Below are positions 38,577 to 47,694 of a stretch of DNA of 64,000 nucleotides, in pieces (the first letter of the stretch is position 1; every line of letters starts with the position of its first letter). The notes below the pieces were generated by a model. It searched no databases, was not told the origin of the DNA, and was given only the letters and a program-made list of their open reading frames with translations. Both the position numbers and the translations under genes were made by a program. Source of the stretch: Planctomycetota bacterium (GTDB lineage Bacteria; Planctomycetota; UBA1135; GCA-002748355); contig JALUUL010000072.1 of the NCBI GenBank assembly GCA_027021385.1, positions 1-64,000 on the forward strand, read 5' to 3'.

Positions 38577-39342
38577 GGGCTGCCTCGACCAGGGAGCGGA
38601 AGAAGGCCCTCCCCGCGGGCTCTCCGGGAGCCTCCCCGCGCGGGGCCCGCGGGTGATGGTGGGGGAGGTAGGCCCTGTCCGGATGCGGCATCAGGCCTAG
38701 GACCCTCCCGCTCAGGTCCGTCAGCCCCGCGATCGCCGCGGTCGATCCGTTCGGGTTCGCCGGGTGGGACGAGGCCGGTCTCCCGTCCTCGTCGAGGTAG
38801 CGAAGGGCCCGGAAGGGGCCCCCGTCCGCGGGGAGGGTCGGGCCGAGAAGGACCCGGCCCTCCCCGTGCCCGACCGGCATGTCCCATTCCGCCCCCTCCG
38901 GCAGGAAGGCGCAGTTCGAGCCTTCGACCCGAAGCCGGGTCCAGCGGCATTCGTAACGCCCCGAGAGGTTGTAGGTGACGGTCGCCTCCTGGCGCAGCTC
39001 CCCCCCGCTCCTCGGGAGGAGCCCCATCTTGACGAGGGCCTGGAACCCGTTGCAGATCCCGACGACGAATCCTCCCTCCTCATCGACGAAGCGGAGCAGC
39101 TTCGGGCCGAGGCGGAGCCTGCATTGGTTCGCGAGGATCCGGGCCGAGGCGATGTCGTCGCCGTGGGCGAAGCCTCCCGGGAAGAGGAGGATACGCGCCT
39201 CGAAAAGGGTCTCGGGGCGATCGAAGAGGCGGGCCAGGGGAAGGGGTTCGGCGGCCGCCCCGGCGCGTTCGAGCGCGTCGAGACTCTCGATGTCGCAGTT
39301 GGTGCCGGGCGCCTGGAGGACGAAGGCCTTCGGTGCGTTCAT
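38569..39342 (-). CDS. purQ: phosphoribosylformylglycinamidine synthase, glutaminase subunit
   Basis: The 257-residue class I amidotransferase supplies ammonia to PurL in the fourth step of purine synthesis. It has LQAPGTNCD at the N-terminus, LFPGGFAHGDDI, the nucleophile elbow VVGICNGFQ, and the histidine motif LMPHPDRAYLP. In the families I know the last triad residue is Glu (MPHPE); here it is Asp. The ATG overlaps the stop of the PurS-PurL fusion gene, as expected for partners. Confidence 0.94.
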   Translation of the reverse strand: MNAPKAFVLQAPGTNCDIESLDALERAGAAAEPLPLARLFDRPETLFEARILLFPGGFAHGDDIASARILANQCRLRLGPKLLRFVDEEGGFVVGICNGFQALVKMGLLPRSGGELRQEATVTYNLSGRYECRWTRLRVEGSNCAFLPEGAEWDMPVGHGEGRVLLGPTLPADGGPFRALRYLDEDGRPASSHPANPNGSTAAIAGLTDLSGRVLGLMPHPDRAYLPHHHPRAPRGEAPGEPAGRAFFRSLVEAAHG

Positions 39343-42290
39343 GCGGCGCCTCCTTCCGCCTCGCGGCTGCAGGCGAGGGGTCCGTCCCGGAGGGGGCGGC
39401 TCCAGGCCTCGTGGAGGTCTTCGAGCGGAACCTCCATCAGGCGGTCGCCCGCGACCCCGTCGACGACGAGGAGAGCTTCGTTGAGCGTCCGTCCGATGCA
39501 GGAGGCCGGCAGATCGAGGGCGGCGAAGTGACGGACGAAGTCCGCCTCATATTCGGGGCAGACCTCGACGAGGATCCGCCCGAGGCTCTCCGAGAAGAGG
39601 CGCTCCTCGTCCCCGAGGCTTTCCGCCTCGTCGGTGAGGACGGCCCCGAGGTCTAGGAAGAGGCCCCGCTCCCCTCCGAAGGCCATCTCCGCGGCGGCGA
39701 TTCCGAGGCCCCCCTCGGATAGGTCGTGGGCCGCGGAGATCCATCCCTCGGTGATCGCCTCGTGGAGCGCGCGGTAGAGGCCGGCCTGCAGGGCCGCGTC
39801 GCGGATCCGGGGGGGCGAGGCGCCGAGGAGCCCGTTCACGGCGAGGTAGGCCGATCCTCCGAGTTCCCGGCGGGTGAAGCCCAGACAGAAGACCGGCCGG
39901 CCGGCGGGGCCCAGGCAGGAGTCGGGGATCTTCCCGAGATCGGGGACCGGAGCCATCGCGGTGATCAGGAGGGAGGGGGGGATCGAGATCGTCCGCTCCC
40001 CGACGCGGAACTCGTTGTTCAGCGAATCCTTTCCGCTGACGAAGGGGGTTCGATAGGCGAGGGCCAGTTCGCAGACCGCCTCGGTCGCCCGCACGAGGGA
40101 GCCGAGCTGCTCCTCCCTGTCCGTGTTGCCCCAGCAGTAGTTGTCGAGGACGACGATCCGTCCGGGGTCTCCGCCACGGACGACGACGTTGCGGACGGCC
40201 TCGTCGAGGGCGGCCTCGGCCATCGAGGCCGGGTCGATCCTCCCGTAGCGGGGGTTGAAACCCGTCGCGACCGCGAAGCCCGCCTTCGATCCGGGTTTCG
40301 GCGCCAGGACCGCGCCGTCCCCGGGGCCCCGCTGCCGCGGTCCCCCGAAGGGCTTTGCCGCGGACATCCCCTGCACCTCGTGGTCGTACTGCCGGACGAG
40401 CCATTCCCGGCTGCAGACGTTCCAATCCCCGAGGACCTCGAGCAGCGCGGTCCCGGGGGCGTCGAGAGGCGGGATCTCCGCCTCCTCCCGTCTTCCGGGG
40501 ACCCAGCGGGCCTTGCGCCGTACGGGGGGAAGGCCCCTGTGGAGGAAGTCCATGTCGAGGTCGGCGAGGATCTCGCCCTCGAAGCGGATCCGGAGGCGTC
40601 CCGAATCGGTGAAGCGGCCGATCTCCGCGATCTCGACCCCGTGCGCGTCGAAGACCTCCCGGAACTCGGGAAGCCTGTCCTCGGGCACGGCGAAGACCAT
40701 CCGCTCCTGGGCCTCGCTGATCCAGATCTCGGTCGCGCTCAAGCCCTCGTATTTCAGGGGGACCCCGGAGAGTTCGACCTCGGCTCCGCATGCCTCTCCC
40801 ATCTCCCCGACGGCGGAGGAGAGGCCGCCGGCACCGCAGTCGGTGATCGCGTCGTAGAGCCCGCGGTCCCGGGCCTCGAGAAGGGCGTCGAGAAGGATCT
40901 TCTCGGTGATCGGGTCCCCGATCTGGACGGCGCCGGAGGAGACCGTCTCGCTCTCTTCGTGGAGTTCGATCGAGGAGAAGGTCGCCCCGTGGATTCCGTC
41001 CCTGCCGGTCCGCCCGCCCGCGACGACGATGACGTCCCCCGGACGCGTCTCCTTGCGGACCGCCTTCCTCGGAAGGATGCCGACCGTCCCGCAGTAGACG
41101 AGAGGGTTGCCGACGTAGTCGGGGTCGAAGTGGACGGCTCCGGTCACGGTTGGGATCCCGATCGGGTTGCCGTAGTCCCGGACGCCGGCCGTGACCCGGT
41201 CGAGGATGCGCGCGGGGTGGAGCGTTCCGGGCGGAAGCTCCTCGGCGGGGAGGTCGGGCGGGGCCGTGCAGAAGACGTCGAGATTGCAGAGAGGCCTGGC
41301 GCCGAGGCCGGTCCCCAGGATGTCGCGGATCACGCCCCCGACCCCGGTGCCCGCCCCGCCGAAGGGTTCGATGGCCGAGGGGTGGTTGTGCGTCTCGACC
41401 TTGATGCAGAGACAGTCCTCGTCGTCGAAGTCGACGACGCCGGCGTTGTCGACGAAGACGCTGCGGCACCAGGGGGCCGCGATCCGCTCAGTGACGGCCT
41501 TGATCGTCTCCTTGAGGAAGTTCTCGTAGGTCCTTCCCCCCTCGACTTCGATCGCTCCGGTCAGGGTCTTGTGCTTGCAGTGCTCGGACCAGGTCTGGGC
41601 GAGGGTCTCGAGTTCGGTCAGGGTCGGTTCCCGGCCCTGACCGGCGAACCAGTCCCGGATCGTCCTCATCTCCTCGAGGGAGAGGGAGAGGCAGCCTTCC
41701 CTGCTGAGTTCGAGGAGCCCCTCGTCGTCGAGATCCAGGAGAGGGATCTCGACGCGGGCCTTCGGGGGCGGACCGCCCGGTTCGGGCAGGCCTTCCGGGA
41801 GGCGGTCGAAGAGGATCTCCTCGATGACCTCGTTCGCGAGGAGGGCCCCCGCGCGGCGGAGTCCGGCGGCGGCCCCCTCCTCGGCGAAGGGGAGGAGCCA
41901 GGCGCGGTAGGTCCCGACCCGGGGGACGAGGATGCCGAGATCCGCGAGGGCCTCCCGGGCGCTCTTCGCGACCGGGTCCATGACTCCGGGCTTGCGCCGG
42001 ACGACGAGGCGGGATGCCTCCTCGTAGCCGGGCCAGAGTCCGCAGCTCCCTCCCCGCGGACCGCCCGGAGGGGCCTTGACGAAGTCCTCCGAGATCGGGT
42101 CCGCGAAGAGTTCGCGGGCGGCCCGGTCGACCTCCGCCGCGTCCAGGTCCGCGGGCAGGAGAAAGCCCTTGAGGATCCTGGGGGTTCCGCGGAGGGGAAG
42201 CCCTGCCCCTTCGAGGAAAGCTGCGAGCGGCCCCGCTTGAGGGTCCTCGAGGCCCTCCCGGGCGGCGATCTCGATACACCAGGCGTCCAT
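39339..42290 (-). CDS. purL: phosphoribosylformylglycinamidine synthase, fused PurS-PurS-PurL
   Basis: A 983-residue protein that makes FGAM from FGAR with PurQ. Residues 1-80 and about 95-175 each look like a PurS-like small domain (first with GFLLPADLDAAEVDRAARELFADP, second with RKPGVMDPVAKSAREALADLGI). PurL follows, with LTELETLAQTWSEHCKHK, the ATP-grasp-unlike AIR-synthetase folds, KVETHNHPSAIEPFGGAGTGVGG and DCGAGGLSSAVGEMG. Length exceeds the usual 720-760 residues of small PurL by the two added domains. I recall similar fusions in planctomycetes. The ATG at 42290 has AAGGAGG upstream; an ATG at 42398 lies in frame but adds a proline/arginine-rich stretch. Confidence 0.93.
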   Translation of the reverse strand: MDAWCIEIAAREGLEDPQAGPLAAFLEGAGLPLRGTPRILKGFLLPADLDAAEVDRAARELFADPISEDFVKAPPGGPRGGSCGLWPGYEEASRLVVRRKPGVMDPVAKSAREALADLGILVPRVGTYRAWLLPFAEEGAAAGLRRAGALLANEVIEEILFDRLPEGLPEPGGPPPKARVEIPLLDLDDEGLLELSREGCLSLSLEEMRTIRDWFAGQGREPTLTELETLAQTWSEHCKHKTLTGAIEVEGGRTYENFLKETIKAVTERIAAPWCRSVFVDNAGVVDFDDEDCLCIKVETHNHPSAIEPFGGAGTGVGGVIRDILGTGLGARPLCNLDVFCTAPPDLPAEELPPGTLHPARILDRVTAGVRDYGNPIGIPTVTGAVHFDPDYVGNPLVYCGTVGILPRKAVRKETRPGDVIVVAGGRTGRDGIHGATFSSIELHEESETVSSGAVQIGDPITEKILLDALLEARDRGLYDAITDCGAGGLSSAVGEMGEACGAEVELSGVPLKYEGLSATEIWISEAQERMVFAVPEDRLPEFREVFDAHGVEIAEIGRFTDSGRLRIRFEGEILADLDMDFLHRGLPPVRRKARWVPGRREEAEIPPLDAPGTALLEVLGDWNVCSREWLVRQYDHEVQGMSAAKPFGGPRQRGPGDGAVLAPKPGSKAGFAVATGFNPRYGRIDPASMAEAALDEAVRNVVVRGGDPGRIVVLDNYCWGNTDREEQLGSLVRATEAVCELALAYRTPFVSGKDSLNNEFRVGERTISIPPSLLITAMAPVPDLGKIPDSCLGPAGRPVFCLGFTRRELGGSAYLAVNGLLGASPPRIRDAALQAGLYRALHEAITEGWISAAHDLSEGGLGIAAAEMAFGGERGLFLDLGAVLTDEAESLGDEERLFSESLGRILVEVCPEYEADFVRHFAALDLPASCIGRTLNEALLVVDGVAGDRLMEVPLEDLHEAWSRPLRDGPLACSREAEGGAA

Positions 42291-42396
42291 TCCCTGATGT
42301 TGCCTCCTTCGACCCCCGAAGCAAGGGGAAGGGGCTGGCGGGAACGCGCGTCTTGCCGGAGGATGTCGGGCAGGCCCTCCTCTTTTGGGAGTCGTC

Positions 42397-43236
42397 ATGC
42401 ACCGGTCGCGCCTCGCCTTTCACGGCCTCCTCCTCCTGGCGGTCTCCTGTTCCCGGGGACATGGGTTCTGGTCGATGGGTTCGGGGCATTGCGGGGACCC
42501 GGTCCATTCCTCCCGGACCGAGGGGACCCGTCCTCCCCTGCTCCTCCTGCCGCCTTCCGCCGCCGATCTCGCCGCGAGGGAGGTTCCGCTCCTCCGCGGC
42601 TTCGGGCCACCCGGAGAGGCGGTCCGGCTTCCCCTTCCGTCCTTCGATCCCTGCGTCCTCCGGATCGGGGGGCGGCAATGGAGTCTGGAGCCCGTCTTCG
42701 AAGGAGGGCGGGCGCGCCTTCCGCTGGGACCGGCCGGCGAGGCATTCGGCGATGCGGTCCTCGCCTTCGATGAAGGGGAGATTCCCGGCCTGCGGGAGTC
42801 GGGGAAGCTGATCTTCCACCTGCCTCCGGCCGGAAAGAACGGAAAGGCGGAAGCCTCTCCCGCCGTCACGGCCCGATTCGGTCTCGAGTTCGAACTCGTC
42901 CCCTTGCTCGATCCGCTTCCCCTCGGGGCGGGGGCCGAACTGCCGTTGAGCCTTCGATTCCGCGGGCCGGGCCTGCCCGGAGCGCGGGTCCGGGCCTCCG
43001 TCCTCCTCCCGGGTTCGCGAAAGGGTTTCGGGGTCGTCTTCGAAGGGTGGACCGACGCCTCCGGGATGATCCTGCTGCCGCTCGCGAGCGACGGGGTCTG
43101 GATCCTCCGCGCGGAGCACCGGGTTCTCGAGGAGGGGCGCCCGCTTCGCTTCCGCACCTTCCTCGTCTTCCGCACCGGCATGCCAGCGGTACGGTCGCGG
43201 GGCGGGGGCGGCGCCTTTTCGGGGAGGCGGGGATGA
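42397..43236 (+). CDS. DUF4198-like lipoprotein
   Basis: A 279-residue lipoprotein (hydrophobic signal ending LLAVSC). The C-terminal half is rich in beta strands and contains the pattern of DUF4198 proteins, KGFGVVFEGWTDASGMILL followed by DGVWILRAEHR. These are secreted proteins sometimes found with nickel or cobalt uptake genes; no such gene is adjacent. GGGAG precedes the ATG at 42397. Its stop overlaps the next gene's ATG (ATGA), so it is coupled to the Asp-box protein. Confidence 0.62.
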   Translation: MHRSRLAFHGLLLLAVSCSRGHGFWSMGSGHCGDPVHSSRTEGTRPPLLLLPPSAADLAAREVPLLRGFGPPGEAVRLPLPSFDPCVLRIGGRQWSLEPVFEGGRARLPLGPAGEAFGDAVLAFDEGEIPGLRESGKLIFHLPPAGKNGKAEASPAVTARFGLEFELVPLLDPLPLGAGAELPLSLRFRGPGLPGARVRASVLLPGSRKGFGVVFEGWTDASGMILLPLASDGVWILRAEHRVLEEGRPLRFRTFLVFRTGMPAVRSRGGGGAFSGRRG

Positions 43237-45356
43237 AACCGTCGTTCGTTCTCGCAGCCTGGTTGATTCCTCTGGGCTTCCTCGCCCGGACAGGACCCGC
43301 CCAGCTCCGGTGGACCGAACTCGGACCCGCGCCGATCTCGAACGGGGTCTACACGGGGAGGGTCTCGGCGATCGCGACGAGCCTAAAGAACCCCCGTCTC
43401 TACTATGTCGGCGGGGCCGACGGAGGGGTCTGGAAGAGCCTCGACGCGGGGGCGACCTGGACCCCGATCGGGGACGATCTTCCGACGACGGCCGTCGGGG
43501 CCCTGGCTCTCGACCCGACGAACGACGCCGTGCTCTATGTCGGGATGGGGGAGGCGAACTTCGCGAACCACAGCCGCTACGGACTCGGAATCGCGAAGAC
43601 CACCGACGGAGGCCGGAGCTGGACGGTCGCGGGAGAGAAGGTCTTCGGAGGCCGCTGCATCTCGCGGATCAAGATCGACCCGAAGAATCCGAAGATCCTC
43701 TACGCGACCGTGACGCACGCGGGAGGGTTCCCGCTCCGGGTCGCCGCCCGCGGACATCCCGGGGCGAAGGGGCCGCTCGGTCTCTTCCGTTCGGTCGACG
43801 CGGGACGGATCTGGTTCCGGGTCGGGAAGGGGCTCCCGGATCTTTCCGCGACCGATCTCGCCCTCGATCCGTCGAACCCGAAGGTCCTGTACGTCGCCGT
43901 CGGCCACATCACCGGGGATTCCCGGAACGGCGTCTACAAATCGACGGACGGGGGGCTCACCTTCACGAAGCTGACGGGCGGGCTCCCGCGGAGCGGGGCC
44001 GGTAGGATCTCCCTCGCCCTGGCGCCGTCGAACCCGAAGCGCCTCTACGCGGTCTTCGTTCGCGCGGCGACCTCGACCGGCGGCGGGGCCTGGACCCTGG
44101 GGGTCTACAGGAGCGACGACGGAGGCCTCAACTGGAGCTTGAAGAGCCGCCGCAACTTCCAGGCGAGCTACGGCTGGTACCTCTCCGTCGTCGAGGTCCA
44201 TCCCTCGAATCCGGATCGGGTCTTCCTCGGGGGATTCACGATGCTCCGCTCCCTGGACGGGGGCTCGACCTGGAGGACGATCACTCCGCCCCATGTCGAC
44301 CTCCACGCGATCGCCTTCGACGCCTCGGGCAACCTCCTCGCCGGGGACGACGGAGGGATCCATCGCTCCGCGAACCTCGGGCTCTCCTGGGTCTCTCTGA
44401 ACCGTCTGGGCCTGATCCAGTTCTATGCCGGGCTCAGCCTGCATCCGAAGAATCCGAAGGTGCTGCTCGGGGGCACGCAGGACAACGGGACCGTGCAGCG
44501 CGGCACGGGGAAGTCCTGGACCCGGGTCTTCGGAGGGGACGGGGGCTGCACGGCGATCGATCCGGGAGGAACCCGGCGCTTCCTCGAATACCAGGGAACG
44601 GGCAATCTCTTCCGTTCGGTCAACGGGTCCTATTTCCGGAGGTCCTCGACCGGGATCTTCGGCCGGAACTGCTTCCTCCCGCCCTTCGCGATCGATCCGA
44701 GCAACGGTTCAAGGATGATCTACGGGACCGAGCGGGTCTTCCTCTCGACGAACGGCGGTTCGTCCTGGACCGCGATCTCCGGCGATTTGACCGGGGGAGG
44801 GAGCGCCGCGATCCACGGTCTCGCGATCGCCCCCTCCGACGGACGGTATCTCTATGTCAAGACGAACGACGGCAGGGTGCAGGTCAGCACCGACGGGGGC
44901 AGGACCTGGAGGCTCCGGCTTCGAGGAGTGCCCGGTTGGCCGCGGACGACCCGCCCCTTCGCGGTCGATCCGAGGGACCCGCGCAGGGTCTACCTCGCCG
45001 TCGGCTGGTTCGGCGTCGACCAGTGCCTCTTCTCCTCCGACGCCGGGGCGACCTGGACGGCCCTCGACGGCTCGCTTCCGGACCTGCCCACGCACTGCGT
45101 CGCCCTGGACGCCCGGGGGAGCGGTCCGCCGATCGTCTACCTGGGGACGGATCGCGGGGTCTTCCGCAGCCGGGATCACGGGCTTCTCTGGGAGACCTAT
45201 GGGACCGGCCTGCCGAACGCCCCGGTCGTGGACCTCAGGGTCGACTTGAAGAACGGACGCCTGGTCGCCGCGACGCAGGGACGGGGATGCTTCGAGATCC
45301 CCCTTCTCCCGGGGGATCGGGAGCCTTCCCGTTCCCTGATGCCCGGAGGGCGATGA
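43233..45356 (+). CDS. exported Asp-box (BNR/sortilin-like) beta-propeller protein
   Basis: A 707-residue protein with a signal peptide (cleavage near GPAQ, residue 24). It has about eleven Asp-box units of the form S-x-D-x-G-x-T-W (SLDAGATW, TTDGGRSW, SVDAGRIW, STDGGLTF, SDDGGLNW, SLDGGSTW, STNGGSSW, STDGGRTW, SSDAGATW among them) alternating with DPxNPxxLY strands. That layout gives one or two seven- to ten-bladed propellers as in sortilin/VPS10 and YCF48-like proteins. Sialidase active-site residues are not visible, so binding rather than hydrolysis is likely. The target is unknown. Confidence 0.82.
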   Translation: MKPSFVLAAWLIPLGFLARTGPAQLRWTELGPAPISNGVYTGRVSAIATSLKNPRLYYVGGADGGVWKSLDAGATWTPIGDDLPTTAVGALALDPTNDAVLYVGMGEANFANHSRYGLGIAKTTDGGRSWTVAGEKVFGGRCISRIKIDPKNPKILYATVTHAGGFPLRVAARGHPGAKGPLGLFRSVDAGRIWFRVGKGLPDLSATDLALDPSNPKVLYVAVGHITGDSRNGVYKSTDGGLTFTKLTGGLPRSGAGRISLALAPSNPKRLYAVFVRAATSTGGGAWTLGVYRSDDGGLNWSLKSRRNFQASYGWYLSVVEVHPSNPDRVFLGGFTMLRSLDGGSTWRTITPPHVDLHAIAFDASGNLLAGDDGGIHRSANLGLSWVSLNRLGLIQFYAGLSLHPKNPKVLLGGTQDNGTVQRGTGKSWTRVFGGDGGCTAIDPGGTRRFLEYQGTGNLFRSVNGSYFRRSSTGIFGRNCFLPPFAIDPSNGSRMIYGTERVFLSTNGGSSWTAISGDLTGGGSAAIHGLAIAPSDGRYLYVKTNDGRVQVSTDGGRTWRLRLRGVPGWPRTTRPFAVDPRDPRRVYLAVGWFGVDQCLFSSDAGATWTALDGSLPDLPTHCVALDARGSGPPIVYLGTDRGVFRSRDHGLLWETYGTGLPNAPVVDLRVDLKNGRLVAATQGRGCFEIPLLPGDREPSRSLMPGGR

Positions 45357-45363
45357 CCGGGAC

Positions 45364-46335
45364 TCAGGACGTGGGCGCCCGTTTCGTCCCGTTCTCCGCC
45401 GCGCAGTCGATGCAGTCCTCGAAGTCCGGAGGTTCGATCTGGATCGTCGTGTGGTCGATCCGGAAGCGGTCCTTCAGGTCCTTCCTGAGGCGTTCGAGGA
45501 GGTCGGAGGCCGGTGGGGTCTCGGAGGTCGCGACGTGGGCGGAGAGGGCGACCCTTCCGTTCGTGATCGTCCAGACGTGGAGATCGTGGACGGAACGAAC
45601 GCCCTCGACCGCCTGGATCGCGCCGCCGATTTCCCCGGGATCGAGATGGGCCGGGGTGCCCTCCATCAGGATCCCGAGAGTCTCCTTGAGCAGCCCCCAG
45701 GTCGAGAAGATGAGCAGGAGGGAGATGGCGAGCGTCACGACCGCGTCCGCCCAGGTCCAGTCGAAGGCCCAGACGAGGGCCCCCGCAGCGATCGCCCCGA
45801 CGCTGCCCAGGGTGTCCGCGAGGACGTGGAGGAAGGCTCCCTCGAGGTTGAGGCTGCCGCCTCTCCCCCCGTGGAGGACCTTCAGGCCCGCGAGGTTGAC
45901 GAGAAGCCCCCCGATCGCGATGAGGGTCATCCCGGGGCCGAGCACTTCGGTGGGAGTCTCCAGGCGGTCGATCGCCTCCGCGATCAGGAAGCCGACGAGG
46001 ATGAGGATCGTCATCCCGTTCGCGAGGGCCGCGAGGATCTCACTTCGATGGTAGCCGTAGGAGAATCTCGGGTTGGCCGGACGCTCGGAGAACCAGAGGG
46101 CGAGGAGGGCTAGACCCAGGGCGGCGGCATCGGAGAGCATGTGCCCTGCGTCGGCGAGGAGGGCCAGCGAACCGGTCCAGAGTCCTCCGACGAACTCCGC
46201 GATCATGTAGAAGAGGACGAGGGCGAGAACCCACTTGAGGCGCCTTCGGTCTCCGCCGCGGTCCGCGGAAGATTCCGCGCCGTGACCGTGGCCGTGATCA
46301 TGTGCGTGTCCGTGAGGATGAGCGTGGAGTCCCAT
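45364..46335 (-). CDS. cation diffusion facilitator, zinc/cobalt/cadmium exporter
   Basis: The 323-residue inner-membrane antiporter exports divalent metal ions. A histidine-rich N-terminus (about residues 4-19) precedes six helices. The transport sites are HMLSD in helix 2 (DAGHMLSD) and HVLAD in helix 5, the H-x-x-x-D pairs of ZitB/CzcD-type CDF proteins. The cytoplasmic domain has VEGVRSVHDLHVWTITNGR. It ends seven bases from the facing Asp-box gene. No regulator is beside it. Confidence 0.94.
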   Translation of the reverse strand: MGLHAHPHGHAHDHGHGHGAESSADRGGDRRRLKWVLALVLFYMIAEFVGGLWTGSLALLADAGHMLSDAAALGLALLALWFSERPANPRFSYGYHRSEILAALANGMTILILVGFLIAEAIDRLETPTEVLGPGMTLIAIGGLLVNLAGLKVLHGGRGGSLNLEGAFLHVLADTLGSVGAIAAGALVWAFDWTWADAVVTLAISLLLIFSTWGLLKETLGILMEGTPAHLDPGEIGGAIQAVEGVRSVHDLHVWTITNGRVALSAHVATSETPPASDLLERLRKDLKDRFRIDHTTIQIEPPDFEDCIDCAAENGTKRAPTS

Positions 46336-46371
46336 GGCGTCGCGTCCTCGAGAATGCCCGGGGAAATTGAA

Positions 46372-46797
46372 TCAGGGAACGGAAGCTTCCTTGGAGTTCC
46401 GCTCCCCCTCGTCCTCCTCGAGCAGATGGTCGGGGATCGGGCGTCGGGCGGCGTAGCCGCCCTCGAGACTGTGATACCAACGGACCCGGGGCTCGTCCGA
46501 ACGCCAGCAGAGGAGGACGAGACGGCCGTCGATGCGCGCCGGGAAATCGACGAGACCGGTTTCGAAGTTCCAGTCCTTGAAACTGCAGCCGATCTGTTCG
46601 AGTTCGCGGAAACAGGAGGTGAGCCGATCCTTGAGAATCCAACTCTCGTTCTCGGCCGTGGAGGAGATCTCGGGACGCATCGCCAGACTGCGGAGTTCTT
46701 GGCCGCAGCGGAGGATGTCCGCGACGATCTTCCGGACGAGCGGAAGGGTCCGATCGGCCTGTTCCGGGCTGAAGAGTCGCCTTGGCATGGACTGCAT
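46372..46797 (-). CDS. DUF2203 family protein
   Basis: A 141-residue cytoplasmic protein. It begins RLFSPEQADRTLPLVRKIVADI and continues through an alpha-helical region to GCSFKDWNFETGLVDFPARIDGRLVLLCWR and VRWYHSLEGGYAARRPIP, which is the DUF2203 pattern. The function of the family is not known. Two start codons are possible, 46797 and 46788; neither has a strong ribosome site. It lies 36 bases upstream of the CDF gene on the same strand and may share its transcript. Confidence 0.8.
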   Translation of the reverse strand: MQSMPRRLFSPEQADRTLPLVRKIVADILRCGQELRSLAMRPEISSTAENESWILKDRLTSCFRELEQIGCSFKDWNFETGLVDFPARIDGRLVLLCWRSDEPRVRWYHSLEGGYAARRPIPDHLLEEDEGERNSKEASVP

Positions 46798-46925
46798 TGT
46801 GCAGTCTCGACCGGCCTCCCGCCAGAAGGAAGAAAGTTCTCGGAGGGCTCGGCTCAATTCCCCGGAATGCGCGCCGACCATTTGGGGGGGAGGCCCGGGG
46901 CGGGGATCGGGATTCGAGGTACGCG

Positions 46926-47474
46926 ATGTCCATCGACGGGATCCGACAGGGACAACCGATCGGCGACGGCCTTCCGGGAAGACCCGCCTGGAGTCCCCCC
47001 GGCGCGGGACAGGAGGGCCGGGACGGGAGCACGCCTCTCCTCCCGGGGAAGGACCGGCTGGATCGTTCGGATCCGGTCGAGACCGCACTCGGGGTGCTGC
47101 GCGATTGCCTGCAACGCTCGATCGCGGGGGCCTTCGGAGTGGAGGAGTTCCCGGACCTTCGAGGCCCGCTCGAGGCGGTCTGGGCGGAGTCCGCCCAATG
47201 GGTGCAGGTCTGGACCCCGGAGAGTCTCGCCGCGGACCTGGCCTCGAAGGCCGGGCAGATGTGTCGGATCCTCGAGGGCCACGTTCCGGGAAACCCGCAT
47301 GCAAGGATCGAACGCGCGTCCTCCGAGGGCGTGGCGTTCGCCCTCGACACGCTCGAGAGCCTCGGGCTCCTCGAGGGGGAGGCGGGAGCGGCCGTCTTCC
47401 GGACCCTCGAACTCTGGGGGACGGCCATGGCCCGTCTCGTACAACTCGAGGGTGGGGACTCCTTCCCCGAGTAG
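46926..47474 (+). CDS. hypothetical protein
   Basis: A 182-residue protein that I do not recognise. The first 55 residues are rich in Gly, Pro, Arg and Asp and probably disordered. The rest is helical, with an amphipathic pattern (ETALGVLRDCLQRSIAGAFG, SLAADLASKAGQMCRIL, ALDTLESLGLLEGEAGAAVF). There is no signal peptide or membrane segment. GAGGT five bases before the ATG supports translation. It is divergent from the DUF2203 gene over 128 bases. Confidence 0.55.
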   Translation: MSIDGIRQGQPIGDGLPGRPAWSPPGAGQEGRDGSTPLLPGKDRLDRSDPVETALGVLRDCLQRSIAGAFGVEEFPDLRGPLEAVWAESAQWVQVWTPESLAADLASKAGQMCRILEGHVPGNPHARIERASSEGVAFALDTLESLGLLEGEAGAAVFRTLELWGTAMARLVQLEGGDSFPE

Positions 47475-47694
47475 GACCGGTCTCCCCGCCGTCCTCCGGA
47501 CCGCCTCCGCCCCTCCCCGCGGCGCCGGGAATCGGGGGGAAGCTCGAGCTGGGTCGGATCCGGGTCCTCCCCTACACTTCGTTCCCATGCCGGAAGGATG
47601 CCGGGGCGGCTCCCCCGGCCGAGAGGAGGATCGGGGGACCGGGCGCCGGAAAGAGGAGCGGGAAGGATGGAGATCGTGAACGCCGGGAGGGACC

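Noticed and set aside
47475-47694. A gene in the spacer before the PAP2 gene
   Set aside because: Only composition-driven open frames are seen there, antisense or shifted, with no ribosome site or family pattern.
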